A stretch of DNA of 64,000 bases from Solibacillus sp040273735 (GTDB lineage: Bacteria > Bacillota > Bacilli > Bacillales_A > Planococcaceae). The translations under genes were made by a program, and so were the position numbers. A model generated the notes under the pieces. It saw only the letters and a program-made list of their open reading frames with translations, was not told the DNA's origin and searched no databases. The stretch lies in contig NZ_JBELZM010000004.1 in the NCBI RefSeq assembly GCF_040273735.1, forward strand, positions 170,093 through 234,092, written 5' to 3'. Shown here in pieces: positions 61,124 through 64,000 of this stretch (position 1 is its first letter; the number at the start of each line of letters is the position of its first letter).

Positions 61124-62338
61124 TCAGCTCTTAACTTCACTTTTGCGTGTGTTGAAGTAATTATATAAAAAGTCTGCTACATCATAGTTTGTTTCGTTGT
61201 GACTGCCGAATAGATGATCACGCAATAACACAAGCGCACGGTCAAGATCGTCAGCTGTATCGGCATGAATAATTTCACCCCAGCGACGCGCTGAATTTTG
61301 TACCATTGCTGAACGAGGTTGGCGCTCTTTCTGGTAGCGTAGAAATGCTTCATTGTATGTTGCTTCATTTTCCAAAGCTTCCCCTAATACATATGCATCT
61401 TCAAGTGCCTGGGCACCGCCTTGTGCTAAATATTGAAGCATTGGATGAGCAGCGTCTCCTAATAGTGTTACATTTTCATCCGTCCAGTTTTCAATTGGAA
61501 GACGGTGGAACATCGGCCAACGGAATTGAGTCGAAATATATTTTAACGCACGCTCTACATCCGGATGTGCACCTTCAAAGCGTTGTTGCATTTCTTCCGG
61601 AGTACCCCAATCGCCTTCCGGTTTATAGTCATATGTTTTGAACACAACGACTTGATTATATAATTCACCGCGGCGTACCGGATATTGTACTAAGTGTAAG
61701 TTCGGTCCAATCCACATAATAACATCATCCATTGCAATATCGCCTTCAGCAGTGATCTCTTTAATCGGTAATGTGCCGCGGTATGCTACATACTCTGAAC
61801 AGATCATTTCGTCTTGAGAAAATAGCTTACGTACATTTGATTTAATACCATCTGCCCCTATTGCTGCTTCTGCTGTATAGGACTCACCACGTTGGTTTGT
61901 AATCGTTACTTGACCAGGCGTTTGTGATACTGTTTGGATTTGCTCATCGTTTTTAAATGAAATACGGTTATTTTTCAAACATGCTTCATATAAAACACGG
62001 TGTAGATCCGAGCGGTGCAATACAACGTACGGCTGTTTGAAACGCTCCTGGAAACCGTCTGTCAAGTCAAGTACAGCTAATTCCTTTGCCGTATAAATAT
62101 CTTTTAGCACTAAGCGCTTCGGTACGACCGCTACATTCAATATTTCTTCTTTAACACCTAATTGGTCCAATACATGCAGTGCGTTAGGTGCTAATTGGAT
62201 ACCTGCTCCGATTTCTCCGAATGCAGGTGCTTGTTCTAATACTGCTACCGTTTTATCTGTACGTTGTACTATTGAAAGCGCTGTCGCTAAACCACCAATT
62301 CCCCCACCTACTACAATAACATCACTAATATTCGTCAT
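61124..62338 (-). CDS. FAD-dependent monooxygenase, 3-hydroxybenzoate 6-hydroxylase-like
   Basis: A 404-residue group A flavin hydroxylase. GGGIGGLATALSIVQRT near 11-27 binds the FAD ADP part, the DG-type motif AAIGADGIKSNVRKLF is near 155-170, and LLGDAAHPMLQYLAQGGAQA near 290-309 completes the site. By similarity and context it should convert 3-hydroxybenzoate (or salicylate) to gentisate with NAD(P)H and O2. GGAGGTAATGAG precedes ATG at 62338. The divergent FAH-family and dioxygenase genes provide the next steps. Confidence 0.88.
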   Translation of the reverse strand: MTNISDVIVVGGGIGGLATALSIVQRTDKTVAVLEQAPAFGEIGAGIQLAPNALHVLDQLGVKEEILNVAVVPKRLVLKDIYTAKELAVLDLTDGFQERFKQPYVVLHRSDLHRVLYEACLKNNRISFKNDEQIQTVSQTPGQVTITNQRGESYTAEAAIGADGIKSNVRKLFSQDEMICSEYVAYRGTLPIKEITAEGDIAMDDVIMWIGPNLHLVQYPVRRGELYNQVVVFKTYDYKPEGDWGTPEEMQQRFEGAHPDVERALKYISTQFRWPMFHRLPIENWTDENVTLLGDAAHPMLQYLAQGGAQALEDAYVLGEALENEATYNEAFLRYQKERQPRSAMVQNSARRWGEIIHADTADDLDRALVLLRDHLFGSHNETNYDVADFLYNYFNTRKSEVKS

Positions 62339-62357
62339 CTCATTACCTCCAATTATA

Positions 62358-62370
62358 TAAATAGAGAACT
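62358..62370. promoter_or_regulatory. Shared 13-bp operator element, monooxygenase side
   Basis: TAAATAGAGAACT is identical to the element at 62534-62546. It lies downstream of a minus-strand promoter (TTGACA at 62418-62413, 18-bp spacer, TACATT at 62394-62389), inside the untranslated leader, where a repressor would block transcription. Confidence 0.6.
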
Positions 62371-62388
62371 TTGTTTACTTATAATGAA

Positions 62389-62418
62389 AATGTAACGTAA
62401 AAGAGAAACATTTGTCAA
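62389..62418 (-). promoter_or_regulatory. Sigma-A-type promoter of the monooxygenase gene
   Basis: On the minus strand a perfect -35 TTGACA is followed after 18 bp by TACATT. The predicted start is about 45 bp before the ATG. Confidence 0.6.
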
Positions 62419-62498
62419 CAAAATTTCTAAATTTACTGATAACTAGCCGCTATTAATAGGTATTAAGCAATTTATTTAAATGATTTTTCTGAAAAATG

Positions 62499-62528
62499 TT
62501 GACTTTACTACCTAAAGTACTTTATATT
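62499..62528 (+). promoter_or_regulatory. Sigma-A-type promoter of the gentisate operon
   Basis: TTGACT and TATATT with an 18-bp spacer, matching the layout of the divergent promoter. The predicted start falls at the first base of the operator dyad. Confidence 0.6.
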
Positions 62529-62535
62529 TTCTTTA

Positions 62536-62558
62536 AATAGAGAACTAAGTATTCTATT
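62536..62558. promoter_or_regulatory. Candidate IclR operator dyad of the gentisate operon
   Basis: Arms AATAGAGAACT and AGTATTCTATT flank a central A; 9 of 11 arm positions are complementary, extended by one further A/T pair on each side. It covers the predicted transcription start and ends 19 bp before the ATG. Confidence 0.65.
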
Positions 62559-62577
62559 TCGATAAAGGAGGACAATT

Positions 62578-63528
62578 ATGAAATTAGTCAACTATACAAG
62601 CAACGGTATTACACGTGCTGGAGCGATTGTGAAGGAACAAGTAATCGATTTAAACCATGCTTATGAAGCGAAATTACAAGCAGAAGGTGAATACCGTTAT
62701 AAGGAGATTGCCCATGCTTATGTGCCGGCAACAACTGATGGTATTTATCAAGGCGGGAAAAAATCTATTGAACTGGCACAAAAAGCTGTCGAGTTCATTT
62801 TAGAAAATCCAAACGCTTCTAATACGAAAGCAGTTTTTGAGCGTAGTGAAGTACATGTTGGTGCTCCAGTATTGAATCCAGGAAAGATCATTTGCGTAGG
62901 TCACAACTACCGTGAACATATTCTGGAAATGGGCCGTGAATTGCCAACACATCCCGTTATTTTTGCCAAATTTGCCAACACACTTTTAGGTCCGGATGAT
63001 GATATTCCATTCTATCCGATTTCTGAACAGCTTGACTATGAAGCGGAGTTTACATTTGTAATTGGTAAACAGGCACGTAACGTTTCAGAAGAAGATGCAT
63101 TGGATTATGTAGCTGGCTATACAATTACGAACGATGTTACTTACCGTGATATCCAACGTCGTACATTACAATGGTTGCAAGGTAAAACAGTAGATGGTTC
63201 TGCACCAATGGGACCTTACTTATTAACATCTGATGAATTACCGGATCCTTCAGGATTATCGGTTGTATTGACAGTGAATGGCGAAGTACGTCAGCAAACG
63301 AATACGGCTAATTTAGTATTCTCAGTACAGAAGCTGGTTGCTTTCCTATCTAATTTAATGACACTTGAGCCAGGCGATGTGATTTTAACAGGTACTCCAG
63401 GTGGGGTTGGTGTTGCTATGAACCCTCCGACTTTCTTAAAAGACGGCGATGTTGTCCGTATCGAAATTGATAAAGTTGGCGCATTGGAAAATAAAGTGGC
63501 TGCTGCAAACGTTCCTGTAGGTGTATAA
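62578..63528 (+). CDS. FAH-family hydrolase, probable fumarylpyruvate/maleylpyruvate hydrolase
   Basis: A 316-residue FAH-fold enzyme. ICVGHNYREHILEMGRELPT near 105-124, DYEAEFTFVIGKQ near 157-169 with the metal Glu residues, ITNDVTYRDIQRRTLQWLQG near 182-201 and GDVILTGTPGGVGVAM near 266-281 are the family core. First gene of the operon with gentisate dioxygenase, it should cleave maleylpyruvate or fumarylpyruvate to pyruvate plus maleate or fumarate. AAAGGAGGAC precedes ATG. It differs clearly from the FAH-family protein at 40987. Confidence 0.9.
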   Translation: MKLVNYTSNGITRAGAIVKEQVIDLNHAYEAKLQAEGEYRYKEIAHAYVPATTDGIYQGGKKSIELAQKAVEFILENPNASNTKAVFERSEVHVGAPVLNPGKIICVGHNYREHILEMGRELPTHPVIFAKFANTLLGPDDDIPFYPISEQLDYEAEFTFVIGKQARNVSEEDALDYVAGYTITNDVTYRDIQRRTLQWLQGKTVDGSAPMGPYLLTSDELPDPSGLSVVLTVNGEVRQQTNTANLVFSVQKLVAFLSNLMTLEPGDVILTGTPGGVGVAMNPPTFLKDGDVVRIEIDKVGALENKVAAANVPVGV

Positions 63529-63590
63529 CATTTCAGTACGATAAACGATTTTCTTTGTGCAAACAATTACTATTAAAGGAGTGAAGAAGT

Positions 63591-64000
63591 ATGGCAGGAG
63601 TATCAGAAGAAGTAAAAGAGTTTATGAAAAGTGACACAGTAAAAGATTTTACGAAAGATATTGAACAATATCATTTAGGTCCACTTTGGGAAGCCATTCC
63701 GGAAATTATGAATCATACACCCAAGCCACAAGCACAAGCTTACCTTTGGAGTGATGAATTAATAAAAAAGAAAATGGGCGAAGCAGCACAAATTTTTACA
63801 CCGGATCGTGGTGGAGAACGTCGTGCAATCTATTTCCAAAACCCAGGATTAACATATCGTCAGCCATGGGGTTGGGCATCTACTACGCAAACGATTTATG
63901 TAGCGGTCCAAATGTTGCTGCCGGGTGAAAAAGCCCCTTCTCACCGTCACTCTCAATCAGCATTGCGCTTTATTTCTGAGGGACAAGGCGCGTATACAAT
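63591..64000 (+). CDS. Gentisate 1,2-dioxygenase, C-terminus cut by window edge
   Basis: The first 136 codons of a cupin dioxygenase that opens gentisate between the carboxyl-bearing and hydroxyl carbons to maleylpyruvate. Visible: YFQNPGLTYRQPWGWASTT near 81-99 and LLPGEKAPSHRHSQSALRFI near 109-128, the first cupin motif with Fe(II)-binding His118 and His120, then EGQGAYT at the edge. Family members are about 350-370 residues, so more than half is missing. AAAGGAG lies 8 nt before ATG 63591, 62 bp after the hydrolase gene. Confidence 0.9.
   Translation, partial: MAGVSEEVKEFMKSDTVKDFTKDIEQYHLGPLWEAIPEIMNHTPKPQAQAYLWSDELIKKKMGEAAQIFTPDRGGERRAIYFQNPGLTYRQPWGWASTTQTIYVAVQMLLPGEKAPSHRHSQSALRFISEGQGAYT

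Overview
The window looks like a chromosomal segment of a low-GC, endospore-forming Firmicute, most likely Planococcaceae of the Solibacillus/Lysinibacillus kind. Evidence is the AT-rich sequence, strong Shine-Dalgarno sites with frequent TTG starts, spore genes (two small coat-type proteins, yyaC), secreted SLH-domain proteins, CcpA-type cre sites and CitST/DcuSR-like signalling. No rRNA, tRNA, CRISPR array, insertion sequence or prophage was seen. The genus is inferred from gene content only.

Layout. 1-9.3 kb: a nitric oxide synthase gene cut by the window edge, an MDR oxidoreductase, a TctCBA tripartite tricarboxylate transporter with its own two-component system, and an RtcB RNA ligase with a small membrane protein. 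9.3-10.2 kb: a 21-bp phased repeat block and two small spore-coat-type genes. 10.3-17.2 kb: histidine utilisation (hutU-hutI-hutG plus a YjiH-type transporter) facing a divergent AraC-type regulator with a receiver-like domain; hutH is not in the window.

17.2-42 kb is the accessory core: a large aromatic meta-cleavage island, mostly on the minus strand. It holds two acyl-CoA-dehydrogenase-like flavin monooxygenases, one flavin reductase, three XylE-type extradiol dioxygenases, two ring-cleavage-product hydrolases, the hydratase/aldolase/acylating acetaldehyde dehydrogenase trio, three FAD dehydrogenases of the fumarate reductase/TcuA/ketosteroid dehydrogenase kind, an SDR, a GlcG-like protein, an isocitrate lyase/PEP mutase-family lyase, an SMP-30-like lactonase, a racemase-fold protein without the usual cysteines and a stand-alone FAD synthetase-like protein. 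A XylR_N-V4R-PucR fusion regulator, an MFS transporter and an FAH-family enzyme lie divergently on the plus strand. The expected flow is: phenol, ortho-hydroxylation, meta-cleavage, C-C hydrolysis, 2-hydroxypentadienoate, then pyruvate plus acetyl-CoA. The growth substrate cannot be read from sequence.

42-50 kb: an SLC13 permease, catalase, an AEC permease and two SLH-domain secreted proteins. 50-58.5 kb: two small LysR-regulated modules, one with a PrpF-family isomerase and CitMHS transporter, the other with an AbrB-family membrane protein and a TcuA-like flavoprotein; yyaC lies between them. 58.6-64 kb: an MBL-fold hydrolase, a DinB-like protein, and an IclR-controlled gentisate module (3-hydroxybenzoate 6-hydroxylase-like monooxygenase, FAH-family hydrolase and the start of a gentisate 1,2-dioxygenase) with a shared operator-like element just downstream of both divergent promoters.

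Overall this is a carbon-scavenging region for histidine, di/tricarboxylates and aromatics, with sequence signs of catabolite repression (two full-consensus cre sites) and several local regulators whose candidate operators can be read directly.
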